A DNA stretch of 64,000 nt from Sphingobacteriaceae bacterium (GTDB taxonomy: Bacteria > Bacteroidota > Bacteroidia > Sphingobacteriales > Sphingobacteriaceae). The position numbers and the translations under genes were made by a program. The notes below the pieces were generated by a model that was not told where the DNA came from, made no database searches, and saw only the letters and a program-made list of their open reading frames with translations. Of this stretch, positions 14,047-23,275 are shown piece after piece (the stretch's first letter is position 1; each line of letters starts with the position of its first letter). The DNA lies in assembly GCA_903642215.1 (NCBI GenBank), contig CAHJWG010000009.1, positions 1 to 64,000 of the forward strand, given 5' to 3'.

Positions 14047-16515
14047 ATGCCCGGCAAGTATTCAATAACAGCAATAAGTGAAATTTTAGGTGCTAAAAGC
14101 AGCATTGTACCAGAAGTTACGATTGAACATTTATTAACTGATAGCCGCAAAATCAGCAACGCAGTCAGTTCCTTGTTTTTTGCTTTAAACGGAACGCGGA
14201 ACGGACACGATTTTATCCCGGAATTATATAAAGCCGGCGTTTTTAATTTTGTGGTGAAGCAGGATTACGTTATCCCGCAGGAGCTGGCCGATGCCAACTT
14301 TTTACCGGTAAAAGAAGTATTGCCGGCTTTACAGCAACTGGCCGCTTATCACCGTAAAACTTTTGATTTTGAAGTAATTGCAGTAACCGGCAGCAATGGA
14401 AAAACGGTTGTAAAAGAATGGCTGTACCAGTTAATTTCTCCCGATAAAAACGTGGTTAGAAGTCCGAAAAGTTATAATTCGCAAACCGGCGTTCCGCTTT
14501 CCCTGTGGCAGATGGATGCGCAAAATGAAATTGGGATTTTTGAAGCCGGGATTTCTTTACCGGGCGAAATGGAGCATTTGGAAGCGATGATTAAACCAAC
14601 CATCGGCGTACTTACCCATTTTGCCGCGGCACATGATGAAGGTTTTTTTAACCGTACAGCAAAACTGAAAGAGAAATTAAAGCTGTTTCAGCATGTTGAT
14701 TTATTGATTTACAATCAGGACCAGGCACCGATTGGGATTGCAGAAGAGCTGAACGGATTGAAAACTTTTACCATCAGTAAAAAAGCAGAACAAGCTGATT
14801 TATATATTCTTGAACAGCAAACTTTTCCCGGTAAAACTCAATTCAATGCTGTTTTTACCGGTAAAAAATTGGATTGCTGTATCCCGTTTACCGATGATGC
14901 CTCCATAGAAAACGCCTTACTTTGCTGGGGAACGCTAGTAGCTTTAGGCTTCGATCCAACCGTAATTAAACAACGGATAAAAGGACTAAATGCGGTGAGT
15001 ATGCGCCTGGAACTCAAAAACGGAACCAATAATTGTTCGATTATAGATGATTCTTACAACTCGGATATTAACTCGCTGGAAATTGCTTTGAACTTTTTAG
15101 ACCGGCAAAAACAGCATCCCAAAAAAACCTTAATCCTGTCGGATATTTACCAGTCGGGCTTGGAAAGTAAAGTACTTTACCGGCAGGTTGCAAACTTGGT
15201 TCAGCAAAAAAAAATTGATAAACTGATTGGCGTAGGGCAGGAGATTTCGGCAAATCAGCAATTTTTTAATGTTGATGAAAAGCACTTTTTTTTGAATACA
15301 AAAAGCCTTTTGCAGCAACTGACCTCCTTGAAATTCAGCGATGAAACTATCTTACTAAAAGGTTCACGCCATTTTGAATTTGAACAGATCAGCCGGATTT
15401 TATCGCAAAAAACACACGAAACCGTTTTAGAAATCAACCTGAATGCTTTACAGCAAAACCTTAATCATTATAAATCGATTTTAAAACCCGGCGTAAAATT
15501 AATGGCGATGGTAAAAGCTTTTTCGTACGGAAGCGGGAGCTTTGAAATTGCCGGGATTTTACAATTTAACAACGTTGATTATCTGGCTGTGGCTTATGTT
15601 GATGAAGGCGTAGCGTTGCGAAATGCCGGCATCACTTTGCCGATTATGGTTTTGAATCCGGAAGTTACTGCTTTTACAGAACTAATTGATTACCAATTAG
15701 AACCGGAGATTTACAGTTTTAATATGCTGGAAAGATATGCTTCTTTTATCGATGAAAAATCAGTAACTTCTTCTCCGATTCACCTAAAGATTGACACCGG
15801 GATGCACCGTTTGGGTTTTGAACAGGATGAAGTTGAACAGCTTTGTGCAATGCTAAAAAACAACCCGCAACTGCAGGTAAAATCTGTTTTTTCGCATTTG
15901 GTGGGCAGCGGTTCTGCCGAGCACGACGGATTTACTTGGCAGCAGTTTCACCTCTTTCAGAAAATTTGTATTTTGCTGGAAACCGCTTTGGGATATCCGT
16001 TTATCAAACATATTTCCAACACTTCCGCAATCAGCCGCTGGCCGGAAATGCAGCTGGATATGGTGCGTTTGGGCATCGGTTTATACGGCATTGATACGGC
16101 ATCGGGCAAAGAAAATAATCCTTTACAACCCGTTGCTGCGCTTAAAACCAGTATTTCTCAGCTTAAAAAAGTAAAAGCCGGAGAAACGGTTGGTTACGGC
16201 CGGAACGACCGGATGGAAAAAGACGGCATCATTGCAACCGTGCGCATTGGTTATGCTGATGGTTATCTCCGGGTTTTTGGAAACGGAAACGGGGCAATGC
16301 TTATCAACGGGAAAATGGCGCCAACCATCGGCCATATTTCAATGGATATGTGCATGCTCGATGTGAGCGAAATTGACGTGGAAGAAGATGACGAAGTGAT
16401 TGTTTTTAACGAAGAACTGAGGATAGAAACGCTGGCCGAACAGGCAGAAACGATTCCATACGAGATTTTAACCAACATATCGCAGCGAGTAAAAAGAGTA
16501 TATTTCTATGAGTAA
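14047..16515 (+). CDS. murF-alr: Bifunctional MurF ligase / alanine racemase
   Basis: 822 residues. The N-terminal half is UDP-MurNAc-tripeptide:D-Ala-D-Ala ligase, with the ATP-binding VTGSNGKT at residues 113-120 and the downstream SYNSQTGVPLSLW substrate loop. The C-terminal half (from about 450) is alanine racemase: PLP-lysine 490 in MVKAFSYGSGS, IGYADGY and GHISMDMCMLDV. This fusion is characteristic of Bacteroidota and couples D-Ala supply to cell-wall precursor assembly in the cytosol. The MurF part ends without a linker break. Divergent from recX and followed after 9 bp by the DUF502 gene, probably in one operon. Three copies of the dispersed 12-mer lie within the gene (14309, 14846, 15737). 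Confidence 0.95.
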   Translation: MPGKYSITAISEILGAKSSIVPEVTIEHLLTDSRKISNAVSSLFFALNGTRNGHDFIPELYKAGVFNFVVKQDYVIPQELADANFLPVKEVLPALQQLAAYHRKTFDFEVIAVTGSNGKTVVKEWLYQLISPDKNVVRSPKSYNSQTGVPLSLWQMDAQNEIGIFEAGISLPGEMEHLEAMIKPTIGVLTHFAAAHDEGFFNRTAKLKEKLKLFQHVDLLIYNQDQAPIGIAEELNGLKTFTISKKAEQADLYILEQQTFPGKTQFNAVFTGKKLDCCIPFTDDASIENALLCWGTLVALGFDPTVIKQRIKGLNAVSMRLELKNGTNNCSIIDDSYNSDINSLEIALNFLDRQKQHPKKTLILSDIYQSGLESKVLYRQVANLVQQKKIDKLIGVGQEISANQQFFNVDEKHFFLNTKSLLQQLTSLKFSDETILLKGSRHFEFEQISRILSQKTHETVLEINLNALQQNLNHYKSILKPGVKLMAMVKAFSYGSGSFEIAGILQFNNVDYLAVAYVDEGVALRNAGITLPIMVLNPEVTAFTELIDYQLEPEIYSFNMLERYASFIDEKSVTSSPIHLKIDTGMHRLGFEQDEVEQLCAMLKNNPQLQVKSVFSHLVGSGSAEHDGFTWQQFHLFQKICILLETALGYPFIKHISNTSAISRWPEMQLDMVRLGIGLYGIDTASGKENNPLQPVAALKTSISQLKKVKAGETVGYGRNDRMEKDGIIATVRIGYADGYLRVFGNGNGAMLINGKMAPTIGHISMDMCMLDVSEIDVEEDDEVIVFNEELRIETLAEQAETIPYEILTNISQRVKRVYFYE

Positions 16516-16524
16516 AACAGCCAG

Positions 16525-17121
16525 ATGAACCGGATTTTCAGAGCCTTGATAAATTATTTTATAAACGGGATTTTGATTGTAATACCCGTTGGCGCAGCTT
16601 TATTTTTGATTTTATGGGTTTTTACTTCGATAGATAAACTACTGAATTTAAGTGATTTAATTATCACAGACCCAAAAACCGGCAAGCCTGTTTACATTCC
16701 GGGTTTGGGGATTGTAACGGTAATCGTAGTTATCATGATCACCGGAATCATCGTTACCAATCTCATTACAGATCGGATTTATAACTGGTTTACACGTTTG
16801 CTAAACAAGCTGCCGGCGTTTAAATTTGTTTATACTTCTGTTAAAGATCTTACCGAAGCTTTTGTGGGCGACGAAAAGAAATTTAACGAACCCGTTTTGG
16901 TAACGATGGACGAATTTGGATTGAAACGGATCGGTTTTGTAACCCATAAAGATTTAACCGTTTTGGGTTTACCCAGCGATGTGGCCGTGTATTTCCCGTT
17001 TTCTTATTCTTTTACCGGCCAGTTGGTCATCCTTCCGGCCAACCGTGTCAAAGCCATTGATAAAAGTGCTTCGGAGATGATGAAGTTTGTGGTTTCGGGT
17101 GGTGTTAGTCATTTGGATTGA
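16525..17121 (+). CDS. DUF502 family membrane protein
   Basis: 198 residues with two membrane segments (about residues 9-33 and 58-82) and a C-terminal soluble domain containing the family pattern KLPAFKFVYTSVKDLTEAF and GFVTHKDL. DUF502 proteins are conserved and of unknown function; some are linked to membrane protein assembly. It starts 9 bp after murF-alr, which suggests co-transcription. No signal peptide cleavage is expected. Confidence 0.85.
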   Translation: MNRIFRALINYFINGILIVIPVGAALFLILWVFTSIDKLLNLSDLIITDPKTGKPVYIPGLGIVTVIVVIMITGIIVTNLITDRIYNWFTRLLNKLPAFKFVYTSVKDLTEAFVGDEKKFNEPVLVTMDEFGLKRIGFVTHKDLTVLGLPSDVAVYFPFSYSFTGQLVILPANRVKAIDKSASEMMKFVVSGGVSHLD

Positions 17122-17192
17122 GGGAAATTTCTTTTGAATTAACTGTTGCATTTCTACAAAAGTCTTTCTATTTTCCTAAAAAATTAGTTGGC

Positions 17193-19145
17193 ATGAAAAA
17201 AACTGCGTTTATACTTGCATTTTCGGGGATACTGGGCATGCAAAATCTGTTTGCACAAACAAGTGCACACCTTAAACTTTCGGATGTTTATCCCAAAGCC
17301 GGAGAAAAGATAACGGTTACTTATGATCCTGCGGGAACGCCTTTGGATGGTAAAACTGATTTGAATGCTGCAGTATATTTTCTCGATAATAAAGATTATC
17401 CGGTTGCCGATCTCGACTTAAAACCAGTCGGAAAACTTTTAAAAGGAGATTTTACAGTTCCGGCTTCGGCAAAAGCTTTTTTTGTAAAAATTAGTAAAGA
17501 TGAAACCACTGATGATAATAACGAAAAAGGTTATTTGTACGCAATTTACAAAGGCAACAAGCCGGTTGAAGGTGCTTATGCTTCCAAAGCTTACGTTTTG
17601 TTTAGCGGAATGGGAACTTCGATAGCCAAAATAAAAATGGATCCAAAAGAAGCATTTGCTTTATACAAACAAGAGTTCCAAACTTATCCGCAAAGCGAAA
17701 AGGAATATCAGTCAATGTACACTGCTTTGCTGGCCTCAGGTAAAAGCCCTGATTTTGCAACTGTTCTTGATCAGAAGCTAACAAGCCTGATGAAAAGCAA
17801 TGATGAAAAAGATTTAATTCTGGCTTCAAGTTTATTAAGGAGAGCTAAAAAGGTTACACAAGCAGATTCGTTAATGGCTGTAATCAAGGCTAAATATCCT
17901 GATGGGGAATTGGCAAAAAATGAATTGGTAGCTGCATTTAGCAAAGAGACAGATTTAGTTAAAAAGGAAATTTTATATAATGACTTCGTAAATAAATATC
18001 CCGAAAGTACGACCGAAAAGAAAACTTTACAAGACGACTTGCGCATGCAGTTAGCCGGTTCGTATTTACGGGCAGGAAAAATGGATGGTTATCACAAATG
18101 GGAAAATCAAGCAAAGGACAAGTCCCATTTGGCATCCGGGTTAAACAGTATTGCTTTTAACTGGGCAAAAAAATGGGAACATTTGGATGATGCAGCTGCC
18201 TTATCAAAACAATCGCTGGAAATGACGAAGCAGGAAATCGAAAATCCAGGCCCTCAGCCTTACGCCTCTCCAAAAATGCTCAAAGAAAGGTACGAATCCT
18301 CCTATGATTCTTATGCTGATACCTACGCTTTCATCTTATTCAAACAAAATAAGTTTAAGGAAGCATTAACCTATGAAACTCCGGTTTTTGAAAAATCAAA
18401 AGGAAAAGATGCCGAGGTGAATGAGCATTACGCGATGATTTTAAAAGCTTTAGGTGAAGATCAAAAAGCAAAAACAGTAATAGAAAACGCTGTAAAAGAT
18501 GGTAAAAGTTCTGATGCGATGGATGCTGCTCTAAAAACGGTTTATGTAAAAGCAAAAGGTTCTGATGCTGGTTTCGATCAATATTTTGCTTCCTTAAAAA
18601 ACGCAGCAGCAATTGCGGCAAGGGCTGCTTTAGCGAAAGAAATGATTAATCAGCCTGCGCCCCTGTTTACACTAAAAGATACCAGCGGCAAAGCGGTTTC
18701 CTTAGCCGGTTTAAAAGGTAAAGTGGTGGTTGTTGATTTTTGGGCAACCTGGTGCGGCCCTTGTAAAGCTTCTTTTCCGGGGATGCAATTGGCGGTAAAC
18801 AAGTACAAAAACGATCAAAACGTTAAATTTATATTTATCGATACCTGGGAATCGGACAAAAATTACTTAGCAGGCGTTGAAAAATTTATTACAGATAATC
18901 ATTACAGTTTTGATGTTTTGATGGATGAAACGGGCGAAGATGGCCGGCAGTCTAAAGTGGTTAGCCAATTTAAAGTAGATGGAATCCCAACTAAATTTGT
19001 ATTGGATAAAAACGGAAATATCCGCTTTAAACATGTCGGTTTTGAAGGTACGGCAGAAAGTTTAAGAGATGAAGTTTCTGCAATGATTGAAATGGCAACA
19101 AATCCGGATTCGGCAAAAGCGGAAAAAGTTAGTATGCTGAAATAG
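17193..19145 (+). CDS. Secreted TlpA-like thioredoxin protein
   Basis: 650 residues from the ATG at 17193 (MKKTAFILAFSGILGMQNLFAQ is a signal peptide). The open frame begins upstream at a TTG that overlaps the previous gene, which is rejected. The first 470 residues are a beta-domain and helical repeats (TPR-like, KGKDAEVNEHYAMILKALGE). The C-terminal 140 residues form a thioredoxin fold with active site WCGPC at 520-524 and the cis-proline segment VDGIPTKFVL. This layout is common in Bacteroidota periplasmic disulfide reductases of the TlpA/ResA group. Substrate unknown. Ends in a bidirectional terminator shared with the LOG gene. Confidence 0.85.
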   Translation: MKKTAFILAFSGILGMQNLFAQTSAHLKLSDVYPKAGEKITVTYDPAGTPLDGKTDLNAAVYFLDNKDYPVADLDLKPVGKLLKGDFTVPASAKAFFVKISKDETTDDNNEKGYLYAIYKGNKPVEGAYASKAYVLFSGMGTSIAKIKMDPKEAFALYKQEFQTYPQSEKEYQSMYTALLASGKSPDFATVLDQKLTSLMKSNDEKDLILASSLLRRAKKVTQADSLMAVIKAKYPDGELAKNELVAAFSKETDLVKKEILYNDFVNKYPESTTEKKTLQDDLRMQLAGSYLRAGKMDGYHKWENQAKDKSHLASGLNSIAFNWAKKWEHLDDAAALSKQSLEMTKQEIENPGPQPYASPKMLKERYESSYDSYADTYAFILFKQNKFKEALTYETPVFEKSKGKDAEVNEHYAMILKALGEDQKAKTVIENAVKDGKSSDAMDAALKTVYVKAKGSDAGFDQYFASLKNAAAIAARAALAKEMINQPAPLFTLKDTSGKAVSLAGLKGKVVVVDFWATWCGPCKASFPGMQLAVNKYKNDQNVKFIFIDTWESDKNYLAGVEKFITDNHYSFDVLMDETGEDGRQSKVVSQFKVDGIPTKFVLDKNGNIRFKHVGFEGTAESLRDEVSAMIEMATNPDSAKAEKVSMLK

Positions 19146-19153
19146 GAAGGGAA

Positions 19154-19216
19154 AATTTTTAGTGTATAAAAAAAGCATTGCTGTTTTAGCGATGCTTTTT
19201 TTATACACTAAAAATT
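19154..19216. terminator. Bidirectional terminator with perfect 25-bp stem
   Basis: Arms 19154-19178 and 19192-19216 are perfect complements around a 13-nt loop. A-rich and T-rich ends serve both the thioredoxin gene (plus) and the LOG-family gene (minus). Each arm contains TAAAAAAAGCAT, a variant of the dispersed 12-mer. Confidence 0.9.
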
Positions 19217-19222
19217 GGTACT

Positions 19223-19930
19223 CTAAAAATTCGGTTTTAAAACATACTTGTTGTAAAAACGGAAAACATGTTCCACAGCTTCTTCTGCCGTATCAACTAC
19301 ACGGTACAAATTTAAATCATCCGGACTGATGTTTTTTTCCTGGCCCAACATTTTTTCTTCGATCCAGGCAAATAATCCGCCCCAGTAATCTTTACCAACA
19401 AAAACAATCGGGAAACGGGCAATTTTACCGGTTTGGATTAAAGTGATGGCTTCAAAAGATTCGTCCATCGTACCAAATCCACCGGGCAAAATGATAAAAC
19501 CCTGCGAATATTTCATAAACATCACCTTGCGGATGAAGAAATAATCAAACTCCAGCAGCTTATCGCGGTCGATATATTTATTGTGAAACTGTTCAAAAGG
19601 CAATTCAATATTTAACCCTACAGATTTTCCGCCGGCTTCGTAAGCACCTTTGTTTGCAGCTTCCATTACGCCCGGCCCACCACCGGAAATCACACCATAA
19701 CCGCCTTCGCTTAGCAAACGTGCGCATTCTTCGGCCAATTGGTAATACGGATTATCGTTTTGCGTTCGTGCGGAGCCAAAGATGGAAACACAAGGACCAA
19801 TTTTAGCCAGTTTTTCAAATCCATCTACAAACTCGGCCATAATTTTAAAAATCTGCCACGAATCAGTTACCTTGATTTCGTGCCAGTTGCGGTTCTCAAA
19901 AGCGTGTCTTATTTTCTCGTCGCTCGTCAT
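19223..19930 (-). CDS. LOG-family (TIGR00730) nucleoside 5'-monophosphate phosphoribohydrolase
   Basis: 235 residues. A Rossmann-like fold is indicated by SIFGSARTQ near residue 50 and GGGPGVMEAANKGAYEAGG. The diagnostic PGGFGTMDE motif (about residue 150) provides the arginine/glutamate-containing active-site loop of lysine-decarboxylase-like/LOG proteins. The family hydrolyses cytokinin riboside 5'-monophosphate or other nucleotides; the in vivo substrate in Bacteroidota is not known. Cytosolic. Convergent with the thioredoxin gene and 17 bp downstream of the symporter gene, probably in one operon with it. Confidence 0.9.
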   Translation of the reverse strand: MTSDEKIRHAFENRNWHEIKVTDSWQIFKIMAEFVDGFEKLAKIGPCVSIFGSARTQNDNPYYQLAEECARLLSEGGYGVISGGGPGVMEAANKGAYEAGGKSVGLNIELPFEQFHNKYIDRDKLLEFDYFFIRKVMFMKYSQGFIILPGGFGTMDESFEAITLIQTGKIARFPIVFVGKDYWGGLFAWIEEKMLGQEKNISPDDLNLYRVVDTAEEAVEHVFRFYNKYVLKPNF

Positions 19931-19947
19931 AATGCTCTCAAAATAAA

Positions 19948-21438
19948 TTAAATAGTGGTTACTAATACGGTTTTCCTGCGGGAAGTGATCAGTAATCCTA
20001 AAAAAGTAATCAGTCCGTTTATAATAATCAGTTCATTATCAAAAACGTAACCGTCCAAAATAGTTTTAGATTCTGATTTTAAAAAGTAGCAAACTGCCGG
20101 ACTAATCAAACAAATAAACGGTACCAGCCGATCTGCAACCTGCCTGTTTTTTATAAACAAACCGAAACCGTACAAACCTAAAAGCGGCCCGTAAGTGTAG
20201 CTGGCCACTGTAAAAATAGCACTAACCACGGCATCATCGTTTATACTGTTAAAAATTAGGATGGTTAAAAACAGCATCACCGAAAAACCAACGTGTACCA
20301 AATGCCGCGTTTTTACCATTTGTGCTGAGTTACTGTTTTCCTTTTTATTAAAGTTTAAAAAATCGATGCAAAATGATGTGGTTAAGGCAGTTAAGGCCGA
20401 ATCTGTGGTGGCAAAAGTAGCGGCCGTTAAGCCCAGCATAAATACAATTGCCGGCAAAACGCCCAAATAATTTAAGGCGATGGTTGGATACAGATAATCG
20501 GTTTTGGCTACGCTGATGCTGTTTTTAGCAGCATAAATATACAACAGCGCGCCAACGCTTAAAAAGAAAATATTGATCAGTACGAAAACTGCTGTAAAAC
20601 TGAACATGTTTTTTTGTGCTTCGCCGATGTTTTTACAGCTGAGGTTTTTCTGCATCAGATCCTGATCCAAACCCGTCATCGCAACCGTAATAAAAACACC
20701 GCCCAAAAAAGCTTTGGCAAAATGGAACTTACTCGCCAAGAAATCGTTCCAGAAAAATATTTTTGAATAACTGCTGTTTTTGATCGTTTCGGCAGCTTCA
20801 AAAACATTTAAATGCAAGCTTCGGCAGATGAAAAAGATCGACAGAAAAACGGAACTTACTAAAAAAAGCGTTTGCAAACTATCGGTAATGATGATCGTTT
20901 TTAGTCCGCCTTTAAACGTGTAACTCCAAATCAGAATCAAACAAATCAAAACCGTAACCGCAAAAGGAATGTGATAACTGTCGAAAATAAACTTCTGCAA
21001 CACTATGACTACTAGATACAAACGGAAAGATGAACCGATTACGCGACTGATTAGAAATATTCCGGCAGCCGTTTTATAACTCCAATGGCCTAAAGTTTCT
21101 TCAATATAGCTGTAAATCGAAGTAAGTTTTAGTCGATAATACAGCGGCAGTAAAACGGTTGCAATCAAAACAAAACCAACGGCGTTGCCCAGCACGAACT
21201 GAAAATAAGCAAATTGATCGCCGCTTGGCGCACCAACTTTCCCCGGAACGGAAATAAAAGTAACGCCGCTCAGTGCTGTTCCGATCATCCCGAAAGCCAC
21301 CAGATACCATTTGGAATTACGGTTGGCCACGAAAAAAGTATCATTATCACCGCCGGAATTGCGGGAAGTGAGCCAGGAAATCAGGATCAGCACCAAAAAA
21401 TAACCGATAATAAAAGTGAGGAGAATGCCGGGAGCCAT
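19948..21438 (-). CDS. Sodium:solute symporter (SSS family)
   Basis: 496 residues with about 13 hydrophobic segments. Conserved SSS features: GTALSGVTFISVPGKVGA near residue 58 and a TAATFATTDSALTALTTSFC sodium-site helix near residue 345. The family uses the sodium gradient to import sugars, amino acids, or organic acids across the inner membrane. The substrate cannot be predicted from sequence alone, and no catabolic neighbour points to one. It is upstream of the LOG-family gene on the same strand. Two dispersed motifs lie inside (20266 and 20516). Confidence 0.85.
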   Translation of the reverse strand: MAPGILLTFIIGYFLVLILISWLTSRNSGGDNDTFFVANRNSKWYLVAFGMIGTALSGVTFISVPGKVGAPSGDQFAYFQFVLGNAVGFVLIATVLLPLYYRLKLTSIYSYIEETLGHWSYKTAAGIFLISRVIGSSFRLYLVVIVLQKFIFDSYHIPFAVTVLICLILIWSYTFKGGLKTIIITDSLQTLFLVSSVFLSIFFICRSLHLNVFEAAETIKNSSYSKIFFWNDFLASKFHFAKAFLGGVFITVAMTGLDQDLMQKNLSCKNIGEAQKNMFSFTAVFVLINIFFLSVGALLYIYAAKNSISVAKTDYLYPTIALNYLGVLPAIVFMLGLTAATFATTDSALTALTTSFCIDFLNFNKKENSNSAQMVKTRHLVHVGFSVMLFLTILIFNSINDDAVVSAIFTVASYTYGPLLGLYGFGLFIKNRQVADRLVPFICLISPAVCYFLKSESKTILDGYVFDNELIIINGLITFLGLLITSRRKTVLVTTI

Positions 21439-21445
21439 TTATGGA

Positions 21446-21530
21446 GTTGTAAGTTTTACGTGATAAGTTTTAAGTGCCGATAAAGCTAAACCTTGCTTGC
21501 TAAACTTACAACTTATCACGTAAAACGTAC
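21446..21530. repeat. Intergenic inverted repeat
   Basis: TTTTACGTGATAAGTT faces AACTTATCACGTAAAAC across about 45 bp between the divergent symporter and recR genes. This resembles the ACTTATCACGTAAAAC-type dispersed repeats of Sphingobacteriaceae. Confidence 0.5.
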
Positions 21531-21553
21531 TACTTTCTTCTTATTTTCGTACC

Positions 21554-22171
21554 ATGAATTTTTCTTCCAAGCTGCTGGAAACTGCTGTAGCCGAATTTGC
21601 TAAACTTCCCGGAATCGGACAAAAAACGGCGCTTCGTTTAGTGCTGCATTTATTGGATGAGGACAAAGATGAGGTGGAGCGTTTTAGCAACTCCATCAGC
21701 AAATTGCGCAACGAAGTGCAGTTTTGCCAGGTTTGTAATAACATTTCCGATCAGCCGGTTTGCGAAATCTGCGCTTCTCCACGCAGAAACCATCAGTTAA
21801 TTTGTGTGGTGGAAGATACACGCGATGTAATGGCGATAGAAAATACCAGTCAGTACAACGGTTTGTACCACGTTTTGGGCGGACTGATTTCACCAATGGA
21901 CGGTATCGGCCCGAGCGATTTAAATATCGATAAACTGGTAGAGCGTTTAAAAAACAACGAAGTAACCGAAGTTATTTTTGCCGTTTCTGCAACAATGGAA
22001 GGCGATACCACTATTTTTTATCTGCATAAAAAGTTAAAAGAATTTCAGCTTAAAATTTCTACTATTGCCCGCGGGATTGCCTTTGGCGGCGAGTTGGAAT
22101 ATGTGGATGAAATTACTTTAGGCCGATCAATCGCTACACGGGTTTTGTATGAGGGAACTGTTACGAGATGA
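21554..22171 (+). CDS. recR: Recombination protein RecR
   Basis: 205 residues, the usual length. The N-terminal helix-hairpin-helix (LAKLPGIGQKTALRLVLHLL type, about residues 13-35) is followed by a zinc finger CQVCNNISDQPVCEIC (cysteines at about 57-72). A Toprim domain contains ICVVEDTRDVMAIE, and there is the C-terminal SRIARG-like TIARGIAFGGELEYVDEITL. RecR with RecO loads RecA onto SSB-coated single strands during recombinational repair. Monocistronic by context. Confidence 0.95.
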   Translation: MNFSSKLLETAVAEFAKLPGIGQKTALRLVLHLLDEDKDEVERFSNSISKLRNEVQFCQVCNNISDQPVCEICASPRRNHQLICVVEDTRDVMAIENTSQYNGLYHVLGGLISPMDGIGPSDLNIDKLVERLKNNEVTEVIFAVSATMEGDTTIFYLHKKLKEFQLKISTIARGIAFGGELEYVDEITLGRSIATRVLYEGTVTR

Positions 22172-22196
22172 AGTTAGTGCTTCTTTTACCGACATA

Positions 22197-22290
22197 AAAT
22201 TCTGCTGTCATCTCGACCAAAGGGAGAGATCTTCTTCGAATAATCTTTCGCTTTGATGAAGATTTCTCTTTTCAATCGAAATGACAAAAA
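22197..22290. repeat. Dispersed intergenic palindrome
   Basis: TGTCATCTCGACCAAAGG...GAGATCTTC opposite GAAGATTTCTCTTTTCAATCGAAATGACA, an imperfect long hairpin typical of short dispersed repeats of this bacterial group. Likely also a terminator for recR. Confidence 0.55.
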
Positions 22291-22333
22291 GCAAAAAATC
22301 ATACTCATATAAACTTCAACATAAAAATCTTAT

Positions 22334-23149
22334 ATGGATTTTAAAGGAAAAACAGTAATCATTACCGGTGCATCTTCCGGCATCGGTGAAGCTTTGGCAA
22401 ACGAATTAGCTTCCCGCGGAGCCAACCTGGTTTTGGGTGCGCGGCAGTTTGTTACTTTATGCGAAATTGCCCAAAACATCGAAAAAAATTATGCCGTAAA
22501 AGCAGTAGCGGTTCAATGTGATGTAAGCAAAGAGGAAGATTGTAAACTGTTAATCCGGCAGGCTGTAAATACTTTTAAAGGAATTGATGTGCTGATCAAC
22601 AACGCCGGGATTTCCATGCGTGCCCTGTTTAAAGACCTGGATTTGGTGGTGCTGAAAAACTTGATGGACGTAAATTTCTGGGGCACGGTTTACTGCACCA
22701 AATACGCGATGGAAGAAATTTTAAAATCAAAAGGCAGCATTGTCGGCGTGTCTTCAATTGCCGGTTTTAAAGGTTTGCCGGGCCGCACGGGTTACTCGGC
22801 TTCCAAGTTTGCAATGAACGGTTTTCTAGATAGTTTACGTGTTGAAAACTTAAAAACCGGTGTTCATGTGATGACAGCTTGTCCGGGATTTACAACTTCC
22901 AACATCCGCAGCACGGCTTTGTCAAACGATGGAACGGCTCACGGGGAAACTTCGATGGAAGAAGAAAAAATGATGACAGCCGAAGAAGTTGCCAAAATTA
23001 TTACCAACGGAATTGAAAAAAGGGAACGCGTTTTGGTGATGACTAGACAAGGAAAATTAACCGTTTTATTGAATAAACTGATCCCCGGCTGGCTGGATAA
23101 AAAGGTTTACGATGTTTTTACAAAAGAGAAAAATCCGTTGCTGCGGTAA
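22334..23149 (+). CDS. Short-chain dehydrogenase/reductase
   Basis: 271 residues. The cofactor motif TGASSGIG (residues 11-18), NNAG near residue 90 and the catalytic SS...YSASK pair define a classical SDR. The cofactor is probably NADP(H) because GARQ follows the second strand. The C-terminus carries KVYDVFTKEKNPLLR, matching SDRs often annotated as 3-oxoacyl-ACP reductase-like or DltE-type. The substrate cannot be assigned. Cytosolic, no obvious operon partner. Confidence 0.85.
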   Translation: MDFKGKTVIITGASSGIGEALANELASRGANLVLGARQFVTLCEIAQNIEKNYAVKAVAVQCDVSKEEDCKLLIRQAVNTFKGIDVLINNAGISMRALFKDLDLVVLKNLMDVNFWGTVYCTKYAMEEILKSKGSIVGVSSIAGFKGLPGRTGYSASKFAMNGFLDSLRVENLKTGVHVMTACPGFTTSNIRSTALSNDGTAHGETSMEEEKMMTAEEVAKIITNGIEKRERVLVMTRQGKLTVLLNKLIPGWLDKKVYDVFTKEKNPLLR

Positions 23150-23163
23150 ATCCGGTGGTTGTT

Positions 23164-23207
23164 ATACTTCTTTTAGCAGCATAAAATTTAGGTAATAAAA
23201 GAAGCAT
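23164..23207. repeat. Facing pair of the dispersed 12-mer
   Basis: ATACTTCTTTTA at 23164-23175 and TAAAAGAAGCAT at 23196-23207, 20 bp apart, capable of forming a hairpin just downstream of the SDR gene. Both are the GAAG subtype. Confidence 0.6.
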
Positions 23208-23275
23208 CAACCGGTTACATCACTCAAAAAATCAAATATGTTGTTAATTTAGCTTCTGTAATTACTACCAATGGC

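Noticed and set aside
14017..14074. Longer RecX reading
   Set aside because: It would overlap the divergent murF-alr start. The internal ATG at 13990 keeps the conserved RecX region.
17118..17192. Upstream extension of the TlpA-like protein
   Set aside because: It starts at TTG overlapping the DUF502 stop, while the ATG at 17193 opens a normal signal peptide.
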